A stretch of 41,713 bases of DNA from Caecitellus pseudoparvulus (GCA_965644315.1 CBFFRQ010000213.1:1-41713), one strand, 5' to 3'; shown: positions 1 through 9,852, numbered from the stretch's first letter. Notes: generated by a model not told the origin, from the letters alone. Numbers and translations: made by a program.

Positions 1-371
1 AATCCGTTATATCATGAATTATTAACTAAACCTACAATATTTAAATAATTTTTAAATTTTGTATTATGATTAAAAAAAATAGTATTTTTAAAAATATCAT
101 TTAATACTGATAATTTCATATTATTTATTATTAAAATATTATAACGTTCTTTAAATAAAGCAGTTAAATTATAAAAGAAATATTTTAAATATCAAATAAG
201 TTTTTGAATATTATAAATATATAAATGATTATATTTTCCAAAAATTAATGTATTCATTTGTTGATTGATTGATAAATTTTTATGATTTAAGTGAAAATTT
301 ATTTTCATTAAAAACTGTATAGTAATTTTATCCAAATTTTGAGTAGAAGTTAAATTTGTATTTTTAACCAT
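1..371 (-). CDS. rps2: Ribosomal protein S2, N-terminal part (continues at 41713)
   Basis: Small-subunit ribosomal protein S2. ATG at 371; 123 codons lie here and codon 124 straddles the window ends (positions 2, 1 and 41713). The N-terminal part has an S2-like stretch (FGKYNHLYI..) near residue 40. The end of this part joins the other end of the window to give WYNGLISNWK, which matches the universal S2 motif W-x-G-G-x-L-T-N-W. Its start overlaps the rpl6 stop by 8 bases. It follows rps14-rps8-rpl6, the order of the bacterial spc operon. One in-frame TGA at the W of WYNG must be read as Trp. Total gene 768 nt, 255 aa, a normal length for S2. The join is inferred from frame and motif continuity. 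Confidence 0.9.
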
Positions 372-891
372 TATTTTTTTTACCTTCTTTTAATTTTATA
401 ATTTCGTTAAAATAACGAATACCTTTTCCTTTATAAGGTTCTGGTTTTTTTAATTCTCTTAATTTAGCAAAAGTTTGAGTTAATTTATTATATTCAGGTC
501 CATTTAATATATAAATTGAAACACGTTCTTTAGGTTGTATTATACTAATATTTTTAGGTAATTTATAAAATATTGTATGACTAAAACCTAATTTTAATTC
601 AATCATATTATTTTCTAAAATATTTATTCTAAAACCTAAACCTACTAAATTTAATTTTAATGAGTATTGATATTGATATCCATTAAAAAGCTTTTGAAGA
701 GTATGTAATAAAAACATTTTATTTTCAATATTTTTATTAAGTATATATAATTTATTATTTTTAAGTAAATATAAAGTTGAAGTTTTTTTATGTTTAAAAA
801 CTTTTGAATTATTTGAAAAAGTTGAATTTAGTGTTAATCAATTTTTATTTATAGTTAATTTTAAATTTTTTTTCAAATTAAATAAAAACAT
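364..891 (-). CDS. rpl6: Ribosomal protein L6
   Basis: Large-subunit ribosomal protein L6, 175 aa, normal length. The start is the ATG at 891, because an in-frame TGA (NKNWLTLN) must be read through to join the N-terminal and C-terminal parts. The C-terminal L6 signature region is visible: a KLRELKKPEPYKGKGIRY stretch, equivalent to the L6 motif R-x-P-x-P-Y-K-G-K-G-I-R. It lies 3 bases downstream of rps8 and overlaps rps2 by 8 bases, so the cluster rps14-rps8-rpl6-rps2 is probably one transcript. The family is certain from the C-terminal block; the first 60 residues are divergent. Confidence 0.93.
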
Positions 892-894
892 TTT

Positions 895-1287
895 TTAATA
901 AATAACACATAAAATTTTACCTCCTACGTTTAATAATCTTGCTTCGAAATCAGTTAATAAACCGTAAGTTGTAGATAAAACATATATACCAAAACCATGT
1001 TTTATTTTTCATAATAATTTTGAATTACAAAAAACAGGATACCCTGGTTTTGAAATTTGTTTTATATTAGTTATAGCTTGTTTATTATCAATATCATATT
1101 TTAATAAAACTATTATTTTTAATTTATTATTTTTATCGTATTTATAACAAAAATTGTTAATATATCCTTCTTTATATAATATTAATAAAAAACTGTGTAA
1201 TTTTTTACTAATATTCATATTAAGTTCTATAAATTTTAAATTATTTTTTTGAGCATTTTTTATTTTTGAAAAAATATTAGTAAACAT
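895..1287 (-). CDS. rps8: Ribosomal protein S8
   Basis: Small-subunit ribosomal protein S8, 130 aa. The start is taken at ATG 1287 ([14 protein letters not shown]), which aligns with the usual S8 N-terminus (D-x-L-x-x-I-R-N-A) and lies 7 bases after the rps14 stop. An upstream ATG at 1317 would overlap rps14. The C-terminus contains [19 protein letters not shown] and a GGKILCVIY end, the conserved S8 block G-x-x-I-x-S-T-x-x-G-x-x-x-x-x-E-A. One TGA is read as Trp before KIKHGFG. It sits between rps14 and rpl6, as in bacteria. Confidence 0.95.
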
Positions 1288-1294
1288 TTTTTTA

Positions 1295-1591
1295 TCAACT
1301 TGATTTTTTAACACCACTTAAATAACCTCGTAAAGCATATTTACGAAAAGCTAATCTAGATAATCCAAATTTTTTTAAAGTACTTTTAGATCTAAAAGTT
1401 ATTGAACATCTATTTGAAAGTTTAGTAATTGAATCATTTTTATTTAAACTGCGTAAATAATATAAAGCTTTATAACGAACTTTTAATGATATATTTTCAT
1501 TTTTTATAATATATTTTAAAATTAAATTTAAATTATTACGTTTTTTAAAATTTTGACGACGTATTTTATCTTTTAAATATAATGATCTCAT
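1295..1591 (-). CDS. rps14: Ribosomal protein S14
   Basis: Small-subunit ribosomal protein S14, 98 aa, normal length for the organelle form that lacks a zinc ribbon. It shows the N-terminal basic block (KDKIRRQNFKKR) and the C-terminal S14 signature: NRCSITFRSKSTLKKFGLSRLAFRKYALRG, where the family has NRC-x-x-T-G-R-x-x-x-x-x-R-x-F-x-x-S-R-x-x-x-R. The ATG directly abuts the 3' end of trnP, so tRNA excision probably creates the 5' end of this mRNA. First gene of the rps14-rps8-rpl6-rps2 cluster. Confidence 0.95.
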   Translation of the reverse strand: MRSLYLKDKIRRQNFKKRNNLNLILKYIIKNENISLKVRYKALYYLRSLNKNDSITKLSNRCSITFRSKSTLKKFGLSRLAFRKYALRGYLSGVKKSS

Positions 1592-1664
1592 TCGGAATAA
1601 TAGGATTTGAACCTATAATCTCTTGTACCCAAAACAAACGCGTTAGCCGTTACGCCATATTCCG
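1592..1664 (-). tRNA. trnP: tRNA-Pro (UGG)
   Basis: Full cloverleaf: acceptor CGGAATA/TATTCCG, D-arm, anticodon loop TTTGGGT with anticodon TGG, T-arm ATAGG/CCTAT. Its 3' discriminator base lies directly before the rps14 ATG. Confidence 0.95.
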
Positions 1665-1678
1665 GATTTTTTTTAAAA

Positions 1679-1762
1679 CGGATAAAGAGGGATTCGAACC
1701 CCCGGTATAAATAATACGTTGATTTTCAAAACCAATGCTTTCGACCACTCAGCCATTTATCC
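1679..1762 (-). tRNA. trnS: tRNA-Ser (UGA)
   Basis: Class II tRNA with a long variable arm. Acceptor GGATAAA/TTTATCC, anticodon stem TTGGT/ATCAA, loop TTTGAAA with anticodon TGA reading UCN codons, discriminator G. Confidence 0.95.
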
Positions 1763-1789
1763 AAATTATTTTAATTTATAAAATAATTA

Positions 1790-2323
1790 TTAACTTGCTA
1801 TATCATAATTACGATATTCTTGTGTTAATGAAACCTCTTTATATTCTAATTTTTCAAAAAAATCATTATATAAACATTCTTGAAAACCGCTTAATGGAAA
1901 ATCTTTACGTAAAGGGTGTCCTTTAAAACCATAATCAGTTAAAATACGACGTAAATCTGGATGATTAATAAAAAAAATTCCAAATAAATCTCATACTTCA
2001 CGTTCAAATCAATTTGCACTATTATATAAAAAACATAAACTATCTAAAAATTGAGATGGTTGTATTACTGTAGATATATTAATTCTTGTGTTATAAGTAT
2101 AAGATAAAAAAGTATAGATAACTTCAAAACGGTGTTTTTTTTCTGGATAATCAACGCCTACTACGTCTACTAATGATTTAAATTGAGAATTAAAATTATA
2201 TTTAAGAAAAAAAGCAACTTCACTTACTTTATTATGAGGTACTAAAATAAAAATTTCTCCTTTAATAACAAAAATTTGGGCATAATTAAATAATTTTTTA
2301 ATTTTTTTTAAAATTAAATCCAT
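1790..2323 (-). CDS. nad9: NADH dehydrogenase subunit 9
   Basis: Nad9 (NuoC, 30 kDa) belongs to the peripheral arm of respiratory complex I, in the matrix. 177 aa, slightly short against the usual 180-200. It contains the family signature: W-FEREVWDLFGIFF[26 protein letters not shown] (family ERE[34 protein letters not shown]). Two TGA codons are read as Trp around that signature. It is the first minus-strand gene after the divergent spacer at 2324-2493, so it probably heads the minus-strand transcript. Confidence 0.97.
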
Positions 2324-2493
2324 TTTATATTTTATAATTTAAATACAATAATATATATATATTATAAGTATTGTATTAATAGAATTATATATTTTAAATA
2401 TTATATATAATTATTACTATATCCTCACTCACCCCTTCTTATAAAAATTTTTTAGAGGCTTTGATACTAATACAACAATATAACTTTAAATTT
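2324..2493. promoter_or_regulatory. Divergent intergenic spacer with two inverted repeats
   Basis: This is the only place where genes point away from each other (nad9 left, rpl2 right). I see two perfect inverted repeats: AATACAATA at 2342-2350 with TATTGTATT at 2369-2377, and AATTATATAT at 2383-2392 with ATATATAATT at 2403-2412. A C-rich patch (cctcactcacccctt, about 2423-2437) follows and stands out from the AT-rich surroundings. Position and structure suggest a bidirectional promoter and possibly a replication element; this is inference. No gene is recognised here. Confidence 0.45.
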
Positions 2494-3294
2494 ATGTATA
2501 TATCTAACTTGTCATTTAAAACTTTAAATAAAAAAAAATTAAGAAAGTCTTATGGACGTAATAATAGTGGAAAAATTACAGTACGTTATAGAAAAAAAGG
2601 ACATAAAAAATTACAACGTTTTATAAATACTACAAATTATTTTAATAATAACAAAATAATAATTTCAATAGATTATGATCCAAATAGAAATGTTTTTTTA
2701 GCAAACACTTTTGATAAAATCCAAAATAAATATAATAAAGAATATATTTTAAGTTCAACAAAAATGAATGTTTTAGAAATGTTTAATTCAAATAAGAATT
2801 TAATTAATAATTTTTCTAATTCAAATATAAAATCATATTATACTAAAGCTAAAAATTTATCTATAGGGGATATTATTTCAAATATTGAAATCATTCCAGG
2901 AAAAGGAGCAAAATTTGCAAAATCTGCTGGATGTTTTGGACAAGTTGTTAAATTATCGGATACTAAAAATAATTTAATTCAAATACGTTTACCTTCAAAA
3001 GAACAATACTTTATTTTCGGTGAATCAAAAGTAATGAAAGGTCGTATGTCAAATTTATTACATAAACAATTAAAAAAATGAAAAGCTGGAGTTTCTTTTA
3101 ATTTGGGTGTTTCATCAAAAGTACGTGGTGTTGCTAAAAACCCTGTAGATCACCCTCATGGTGGTGGTGAAGGTAAAGGTTATATAGGAAGACCTCCTGT
3201 AAGCCCTCAAGGAAAACTTACTAAAGGTGTACCTAGTAGAAAACAAAAAAAAAATAATTTTTTTATAGCTTTAAGTAGAAAAAAATTAAAATAA
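2494..3294 (+). CDS. rpl2: Ribosomal protein L2
   Basis: Large-subunit ribosomal protein L2, 266 aa, normal length. The first ATG (2494) is chosen; an upstream in-frame TTG at 2461 could add 11 residues. N-terminal RNA-binding part: [22 protein letters not shown], where the family has G-R-N-N-x-G-R-I-T-x-R-H-x-G-G-G-H-K. C-terminal part has [17 protein letters not shown], the L2 signature including the conserved peptidyl-transferase-centre His in [10 protein letters not shown], then [10 protein letters not shown]. One TGA is read as Trp at 3079. First gene of the plus-strand block and of an rpl2-rps19-rps3-rpl16 run that keeps the bacterial S10 operon order. Confidence 0.97.
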
Positions 3295-3307
3295 ATTAAA
3301 ATCATTT

Positions 3308-3571
3308 ATGAAAAATTTTAACAAATTAAAAAAAAATTTTATTGATAATAAATTATTAGTATTAACATCAAAAACTCAAAATAATCAAAAAAATTTACCT
3401 TTAAAAATAAAAATGAGAAATAGTAGTATATTAAAAATTTTTGATAATAAAAAATTTGATATTTATAATGGGTATACTTATAAATCATTTGAAATAAATT
3501 ATCAATATAATAAATTAAAATTTGGTACATTATTTGGAACTAGAAAATTACCAAATCACAAAAAAAAATAA
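3308..3571 (+). CDS. rps19: Ribosomal protein S19
   Basis: Small-subunit ribosomal protein S19, 87 aa, the usual size. The C-terminal half carries the family pattern: IYNGYTYKSFEINYQ then KFGTLFGTRKLPNHKK (family I-x-N-G-x-x-x-x-x-x-I-x-x-x-M-x-G-H-K-x-G-E-F-x-x-T-R). The conserved Glu of GEF is Thr/Leu here, so it is divergent. It lies 13 bases after rpl2 and 6 bases before rps3, consistent with the S10-operon order. Confidence 0.93.
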   Translation: MKNFNKLKKNFIDNKLLVLTSKTQNNQKNLPLKIKMRNSSILKIFDNKKFDIYNGYTYKSFEINYQYNKLKFGTLFGTRKLPNHKKK

Positions 3572-3577
3572 TTTAAT

Positions 3578-5482
3578 ATGGGTCAGAAAATTAATCCGAG
3601 AGGTTTACGTATAGGTACAGTTTTAAAATGAAGAAACAATTGATATTCAGAATCATCAAATTATTTATCTAATTTTTATAAAAATTTAAACATTAAAAAC
3701 CTTATAAAAACATTTTTATTATTAAAATCTGAAAAAAGTTTACTTGTTGATTTTTTTATTTATGATATAAATGGTTATAAATCTTTATTATTAATAAGTT
3801 TTTATAATTTGGAACATAAAAAAAATTCAAAAAAAAAACGAACTGAAAATTTTTTAACTAAATATAAAAAAACATTGAATATTAATAATAATAATACTCA
3901 ATTATTAAAAAAAAAAATTAAATTATTAAAATTGAATAAAAAACCTATTAATAAAATTTTTGTTAAAAGTTTTGAAAAATATAAACTTTTATTAAATTTA
4001 AATAATAAAGTTGATAATACTTTGAATAATTTTTATTTAAAAAAATTTAATAAAATTTATTTAGAATTAAAAAATAAAAAAACTTTAAAATTTTATAAAG
4101 GATTAAATACAATTTTAAATATGCAAAATAATGCTTTTAATTATAATTTTAATCAAAAATTATTAAAATTAAAAAATTTTAATAATTTATCTATAATTTC
4201 AAATAATAAATTAATTAAAAATATTATAAATAAAAATATTATAAAAACAAATGTAAAATTTTTATATGCTTTTATTTTTAAAATTTATTACCAAATTTTT
4301 AAATTTACTTTAAAATTTAAATTAAAAAAATATTTAAAAACACTTACTAATCTTAATGATTTTAAATTATTATCAACTTTAATTTTAACTTATACTTTTT
4401 TAAAATTAAAAAAATTAAATTTTTACAATTTTAAAAATAATATAAATTTGAATATAAATTTTAAAAAACATAAATTTTTATTAATATTAATAAAAAAACT
4501 TACATTTAATTTTAATCAAATAAATAAATTTAAATTAAATAATTTAATTAAATTAAGAAAAATTAAAGAAAATCATTTGATAAATTTAACTACAAATGAA
4601 TTAAATCTAGATAATAATAATTATAAAGATTTGATAATATATTCAAAAAAAAAAAATTTAATAAATTTTTTAAAGTTTTCAAAACTATTTTTAAAAGATA
4701 AACAAAATTTTAATAATTTACAACTTAATAGTATTTTTATTAATAACTATTTAAAATCTAATTTAATAACAAAATCATCAATTAAGAATAAAAATTTAAA
4801 TAGATTAAATTTAAATACTTTTAAATACACTAATTTATATAATTTTAAAAGAGTTTTAAATATTTTAACTAAATTAAACTATAAAGTTTTTTTATATAAT
4901 ATTAAAAGTTTATTTAATTTTAGTAAATTAAATATTTCAACTAATGAATCATTAATAATTCAAAAACAAAAAATTAATCGATATTTTGAAATTTCAAATA
5001 AATTAAAAAAACGATTTAATCGTAGATGAAATAGAATTAATTTTTTAGGTACTGATTTAATGAATATAGCGCAATATAGTTTATTTTTTAAAAATCCTAC
5101 TCTTTTAGCTTATTTTATTTCATATCAATTTACTTTTTTACCAAAAAATAAACGTCAAACTAGTTTTGCAAAATATATTTCAAAAATTTTATTTAATTTC
5201 AAAGGAGAATTTTCAGATATTAAAGGATTAAAATTACAATTTAAAGGTCGTTTTAACAAATGAAGTCGTACTAAAAAATGAGTAGCTCAAGCTGGTAATA
5301 TTTTATTACAATCTTATAATACTTGTGTTGATTATAGTTGTTCAAAAGGTCTTGTAAAAAAGGGTATTTTTAGTACTCGTATTTGAATTCAATATGATTT
5401 AAAAAGTAAATATATTTTAAAAAAAAATATTTTAAAATATTTTCAATATTCTTACATTAAACATAAATTTTTAAAAAATTAA
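3578..5482 (+). CDS. rps3: Ribosomal protein S3 with a large central insertion
   Basis: Small-subunit ribosomal protein S3, 634 aa against about 210-240 in bacteria. The N-terminus is canonical (MGQKINPRGLRIG then WRNNWYSE). The C-terminal domain is also recognisable: INFLGTDLMNIAQYSLFFKNPTLLAYFI, then GIKGLKL-type RNA-binding text (SDIKGLKLQFKGRFNK W SRTKK W) and KGIFSTRI W IQY. About 390 residues between residues 80 and 475 are Asn/Lys/Leu/Phe-rich without recognisable motifs. Expanded rps3 genes are known in plant, fungal and some protist mitochondria. Several TGA codons are read as Trp. Whether the insert is retained in the protein cannot be told from the sequence. Confidence 0.93.
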
Positions 5483-5488
5483 TAATAT

Positions 5489-5917
5489 ATGAATTTATTA
5501 AAACCTAGAAATGTTAAATATGATAAAATGCATAAAGGACGTATAAAAGTTAAGTATAAACAAAAAAATTCAAATATTAATTTTGGAAGCTTCGGTATTA
5601 AAAGTTTAGAAGCTGGAAAATTAACTTATAATCAAATCGAATCATTTCGTCGAACTATTACTAATAATACAAAAAGAAAAGTTAAAATATGAATAAAAGC
5701 ATTTCCAAACACTTCAATTACTTCAAAAGCAATAGGAGTTCGTATGGGTAAAGGAAAAGGTGCTGTTAAATATTGAGTTTACAAAGTATATCCAGGTAAT
5801 GTTTTATTTGAACTTAGTGGTTTAAATTTAGATATTGTAGAAAAAGCTATAAAAAAAGCTGGTCATAAATTACCTATAAAATTTACTGTTGTAAAAACAA
5901 TTAAATATATTAATTAA
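5489..5917 (+). CDS. rpl16: Ribosomal protein L16
   Basis: Large-subunit ribosomal protein L16, 142 aa, normal length. Shows KYDKMHKGRIKVKYK, INFGSFGIKSLEAGKLTYNQIES-RR-TI (family F-G-x-x-G-L-x-A-x-x-x-x-x-x-x-Q-I-E-A-x-R-x-x-x), [29 protein letters not shown] (family F-P-x-x-x-x-T-x-K-P-x-x-x-R-M-G-x-G-K-G) and a C-terminal AIKKAGHKLPIKFTVV. Two TGA codons are read as Trp. It lies 6 bases after rps3 and closes the S10-type cluster. Confidence 0.97.
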
Positions 5918-5966
5918 TTATATTATATAATCTTATATAGAAATATATTTTTATAAAACTTTAATA

Positions 5967-6040
5967 AAGCTTATAGTTCAATTGGTTAGATCGCGCCACT
6001 CATAATGGCTAGGTTGTAGGTTCAAGTCCTACTAAGCTTA
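5967..6040 (+). tRNA. trnI: tRNA with CAU anticodon, probably tRNA-Ile (lysidine type)
   Basis: Full cloverleaf: acceptor AAGCTTA/TAAGCTT, D-arm, anticodon stem GCCA/TGGC with loop CTCATAA, T-arm GTAGG/CCTAC. Three CAU tRNAs exist in this genome, as expected for initiator Met, elongator Met and AUA-reading Ile. The CCACTCATAATGG core resembles bacterial and organellar tRNA-Ile(CAU), so I favour Ile; elongator Met is the alternative. Confidence 0.75.
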
Positions 6041-6048
6041 TAAAATTT

Positions 6049-7311
6049 ATGCTTTTTTTTATAAATTGACTTTTAATAATTTTAGGTGTGCTATTAGGAG
6101 TAGCATTATTTACTTTACTAGAACGTCAAATTTTAGCTGCGCTTCAACGTCGACAAGGGCCTAATATTGTAGGTTTTTTTGGTATTTTACAACCAATTAC
6201 TGATGGGGTTAAATTAATTTTAAAAGAAACTGTAATTCCTCGTAGTTCAGATACTTTTATTTTTATTTTTGCACCTATATTTACTTTTGCTTTAGCTTTA
6301 TGTTTATGAGTAACAGTACCTTTTACATCAAATTGACATATGATTGATTTTGATTACGGTATTTTATATTTATTTACCGTTTCATCTCTTAGTGTACATT
6401 CAGTAATAATGGCAGGTTGATCAAGTAATTCAAAATATGCCTTTTTAGGTTCATTACGTTCTGCAGCTCAAATGATATCTTATGAAGTATCATTTGGTAT
6501 TATAATTGTTAATATAATTATTTTAGCAAGATCTTTGAATTTAATTAATATTGTTGAACAACAAATAAATCTATGAAATGCTATACCATTATTTCCAATG
6601 TTTATAGTATTTTTTATTTGTGCTTTAGCTGAAACAAATAGACATCCCTTTGATTTACCTGAAGCAGAATCAGAATTAGTTTCTGGATATAATGTTGAAT
6701 ACGCTGCTGTAGGTTTTGCATTGTTTTTTTTAGCAGAATATAGTAATATGATTGTAATGTCTATGTTAACTGTTCTTTTATTTTTAGGTGGTTGATATTT
6801 TATTTCAATTGAATATATTTTTCATATTTTTTTTAATTCTACTTTTTTAGTAAATTTTATTCAAGCTATTATTTTAGTAGGTAAAACAATGATTTTTATA
6901 TATCTTTTCGTTTTAGTAAGAGGTACTTTACCTCGTTATCGTTATGATCAGCTGATGAGATTAGGATGAAAAATTTTTTTACCTTTAACTTTAGCTTATG
7001 TTATATTTACAGCATCAACTTTATATACTTTTGATCAAATTAATTTTTATAATTATATTGTAAATCTTGATTATTTAACAATAAAAAATATAAATAGTAT
7101 TAATAATCATAATATTTTTTTTACTAATTTTTTTCAAAATTCATTTTTTGATTATAAAACAGAAACTACAAATTGATTTGAACAATTATTCAAAGTTACT
7201 AAAGATTCTTATTTTTTAGAAAAAGATTTTTATATAAATAAATATGGAAGACCTTTTGGAGTACCTACTTTTGGAATATATGGTCAATTAGTAAGTGTAC
7301 GTTTAGGTTAA
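6049..7311 (+). CDS. nad1: NADH dehydrogenase subunit 1 with C-terminal extension
   Basis: Membrane-arm subunit of complex I (NuoH) at the quinone channel, 420 aa. Conserved blocks: [21 protein letters not shown] near residue 20, [31 protein letters not shown], and [29 protein letters not shown] (the quinone-site loop), then [20 protein letters not shown]. About 90 residues follow the last standard helix (from about residue 330) and end [17 protein letters not shown]; usual Nad1 is 320-330 aa. Many TGA codons are read as Trp. It starts 8 bases after trnI(cau). Confidence 0.97.
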
Positions 7312-7335
7312 AAATTTCAAAACAAATTAATATTT

Positions 7336-8148
7336 ATGTTTAAAAAAATACATTTTTATTATCATAAACTTTTGGAATATGAATTAAAAATTATTAATAT
7401 AATCCGATGTTATTTTATAAATTTGTATGAAACATATAAACGTAGAAAAATTATTTTATTTTTACGTCAGAAATATCTAAAAATAAAAAAAATATATGTT
7501 AAATATAAATTAATTAAATATTTATTAGATTTTGTTTTTTGATTATTAATACTTATACTGTTACTCTGACAATTTGAATGAGTACGTTATGCAGGTTTTT
7601 ATTTTTTAGTTTTTTTAGTATGATTACCTCAACAAATTTTACGTTTTATTTATTATTTTATAATTACTTTTTTTTTTTATCAAATTATTTTTAAATGAAT
7701 TTTATTTACGATAAAATTAATAATTATATTATTATTTACAGAACCTTTATTTTATTCATTTTTATTAGGTATTATTATCGGAATTTTTTTTTATGAGTTA
7801 GAATATTTTAGATGACATCGTGTAATTTTTAATTATATGCGTTTATGAGTATCAGGAACTAATTATTTTTTAGAAGATGCTATACGTATAAATAGATTAT
7901 TTTGGGAAGATTCTAAAAAATGACAGAATGAATGATATAATTCTAGTCAAATATTATGACAATATAAAAATTTAAATGAAAAATTAAAAATTAAATATTT
8001 AAAAATTCATAAAGAATTACAAAATATTATATTTATAAATTTACGTTTAAAACAAACTATATCTCAATTAATGAAAAAAAATAATAAATTAAATACTTAT
8101 ATAAAAATTTTAGAAAAAGAAAATAAATATTTACGAAAAAAATCTTAA
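7336..8148 (+). CDS. Unknown membrane protein with C-terminal coiled coil (orf270)
   Basis: I do not recognise this 270-residue protein. Residues 1-60 are strongly basic and predicted helical (Lys/Tyr/Ile-rich). Residues about 60-163 hold four or five hydrophobic segments, including [23 protein letters not shown] and SFLLGIIIGIFFYELEYF. Residues 165-270 are Trp/Lys/Asn-rich and end in a long heptad-like helix (KLKIKYLKIHKELQ..LEKENKYLRKK). It uses TGA for Trp plus one TGG (FWED), the only in-frame TGG I noticed. It is packed between nad1 and rps10 (24 and 31 bases), so it is likely cotranscribed and expressed. A very divergent ATP-synthase b subunit (ymf39) is conceivable because of the coiled coil, but there are too many membrane segments for confidence. 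Confidence 0.75.
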
Positions 8149-8179
8149 ACTAAAAAAATAAAAAAAATATATTTTTATA

Positions 8180-8497
8180 ATGAATTTATATATTAAAATT
8201 TCTTCATATCATTATTCTTTTATAAAAAAATTTATTAATAATGTTGAAATATTATTAAAATCTAATAATATTAATTATTCTTTATATAATTTAAAACTTA
8301 AAAATGATAAATATACAATTTTACGTTCTCCTCACGTTAATAAAAGTGCTCGTGATCAATTTCAAAAAACTACTTATAAAAAAAAATTAAAAATAAAATT
8401 ACCTTTAAATTTTTCTATAATTAGAATTAAACAATTAATTACAATATTAAAAACATTAACAGTTGGAGTTAAAATTAATATAACCTTTAAAAAATAA
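8180..8497 (+). CDS. rps10: Ribosomal protein S10
   Basis: Small-subunit ribosomal protein S10, 105 aa, normal length. The signature TILRSPHVNKSARDQFQ matches the S10 family (T-V-L-R-S-P-H-V-x-K-x-S-R-E-Q-F-E), and the segment TLTVGVKINITFK forms the C-terminal strand. No TGA codons occur. It is separated from the rpl2 cluster that it heads in bacteria, and sits between the unknown ORF and trnH. Confidence 0.96.
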   Translation: MNLYIKISSYHYSFIKKFINNVEILLKSNNINYSLYNLKLKNDKYTILRSPHVNKSARDQFQKTTYKKKLKIKLPLNFSIIRIKQLITILKTLTVGVKINITFKK

Positions 8498-8513
8498 TTT
8501 ATTTTTTTTTTCT

Positions 8514-8588
8514 GGCGGATATAACTCAGTTGGTAGAGTAATAAGTTGTGACCTTATATGCCGCAGGTTCAAGTCCTGTTATTCGCCT
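8514..8588 (+). tRNA. trnH: tRNA-His (GUG)
   Basis: Acceptor GGCGGAT/ATTCGCC, D-arm, anticodon loop TTGTGAC with GTG, T-arm around TTCAAGT. The base before the acceptor is T, so the usual extra G at -1 is not genome-encoded and would have to be added. Confidence 0.94.
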
Positions 8589-8598
8589 TTTTTGTATT

Positions 8599-9738
8599 AT
8601 GAAACAAACTTTCAATATTTTAAAAACAAATATAGGAGCTACTTATAGCAATCATATATGATTTTATCCAACCCCAAGTAATATTTCTTATTTTTGATCT
8701 TTTGGATCATTAGCTGGTTTAGTTTTAGTTTCACAAATAGTAACTGGAGTTTTATTAGCAATGCATTATACTGCTAATATTAATACTGCTTTTGCTGATT
8801 TAGAACATATAATGCGTGACGTTGTAGGTGGATATGGTTTACGTTATATTCATGCAAACGGTGCATCAATGTTTTTTATTATAGTATATTCTCACATTTG
8901 TAGAGGTTTATTTTATGGATCATATACCTCACCTCGTACTCATTTATGAGCATCAGGTATTGTTATTTTTATTTTAATGATGGCTGCAGCTTTTATGGGT
9001 TATGTATTACCGTGAGGTCAAATGAGTTTTTGAGGAGCTACTGTAATTACAAATTTATTTTCTGCTATACCTAAATTAGGTGATCATATTGTACAATTAT
9101 TATGAGGTGGTTTTAGTGTAGATAATCCTACTTTAAACCGTTTTTTTAGTTTACATTTTATGGTACCATTTTTAATAGCAGGTGCTGCTTTTTTACATAT
9201 TGTTTTATTACATGATCAAGGATCAAATAATCCATTAGGTATTAAAGCTGATGTAGATAAAATTCCATTTTTTACCTATTTAGTTATAAAAGATGCTTAT
9301 TCATTATTAGTATTCATTGTGTTTTTTGCGTTATTTGTGGCAAATGCTCCAAATTTATTAGGACATCCTGATAATTATATTGAAGCTCAACCATTAGTAA
9401 CTCCTACACATATTGTACCAGAATGATATTTTTTACCTTTTTATGCGATTTTAAGAGCAATTCCTGATAAATTAGCTGGAGTATTATCAATGTTTTGAGC
9501 TATTGTTATTTTATTGTTTTTAAGTTGATTAGATCCAAGTCCATTTAGATCTAATACTTTTAAACCATTAGCTTCAGTAAACTTTGTATTTTTCGTATTT
9601 ACAGCATTAGTTTTAGGATGATTAGGTCAAGAAGTTGTAGAATTTCCTTTTTTAGAAATGTCTGCTTTAGTATCTTTTTTTTATTTTTTATTTTTCCAAT
9701 TATTATCATTGGAAGATTTTTTTAGTGTAAAAAATTAA
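8599..9738 (+). CDS. cob: Cytochrome b
   Basis: Core membrane subunit of complex III, binding both b haems, 379 aa, normal length. Visible: [25 protein letters not shown], the haem-ligand histidines ([27 protein letters not shown] and [21 protein letters not shown]), the Qo-site [22 protein letters not shown] loop, and [14 protein letters not shown]. All tryptophans noted, including that of the PEWY motif, are TGA. It sits 10 bases after trnH. The C-terminus is slightly divergent but complete. Confidence 0.98.
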
Positions 9739-9769
9739 CGTTAAATTAAAAAAAAATAATTTAACATAC

Positions 9770-9852
9770 GAAGAAATGGCTGAGCGGTCAAAGGCGGTAG
9801 ACTGTAAATCTATTGATTAAATTCATCGTTGGTTCAAATCCAACTTTCTTCA
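9770..9852 (+). tRNA. trnY: tRNA-Tyr (GUA)
   Basis: Class II tRNA with a long variable arm, as in bacteria and many organelles. Acceptor GAAGAAA/TTTCTTC, anticodon loop CTGTAAA with GTA, T-arm GTTGG/CCAAC, discriminator A. Confidence 0.96.

Noticed and set aside
1288-1317. Longer rps8 starting at 1317
   Set aside because: It overlaps rps14 and adds ten residues before the canonical S8 start at 1287.
1735-1926. Plus-strand frame across trnS and nad9
   Set aside because: It runs antisense through a tRNA and the conserved C-terminus of nad9.
3339-3530. Minus-strand frame opposite rps19
   Set aside because: It is the antisense shadow of rps19, low complexity and without support.
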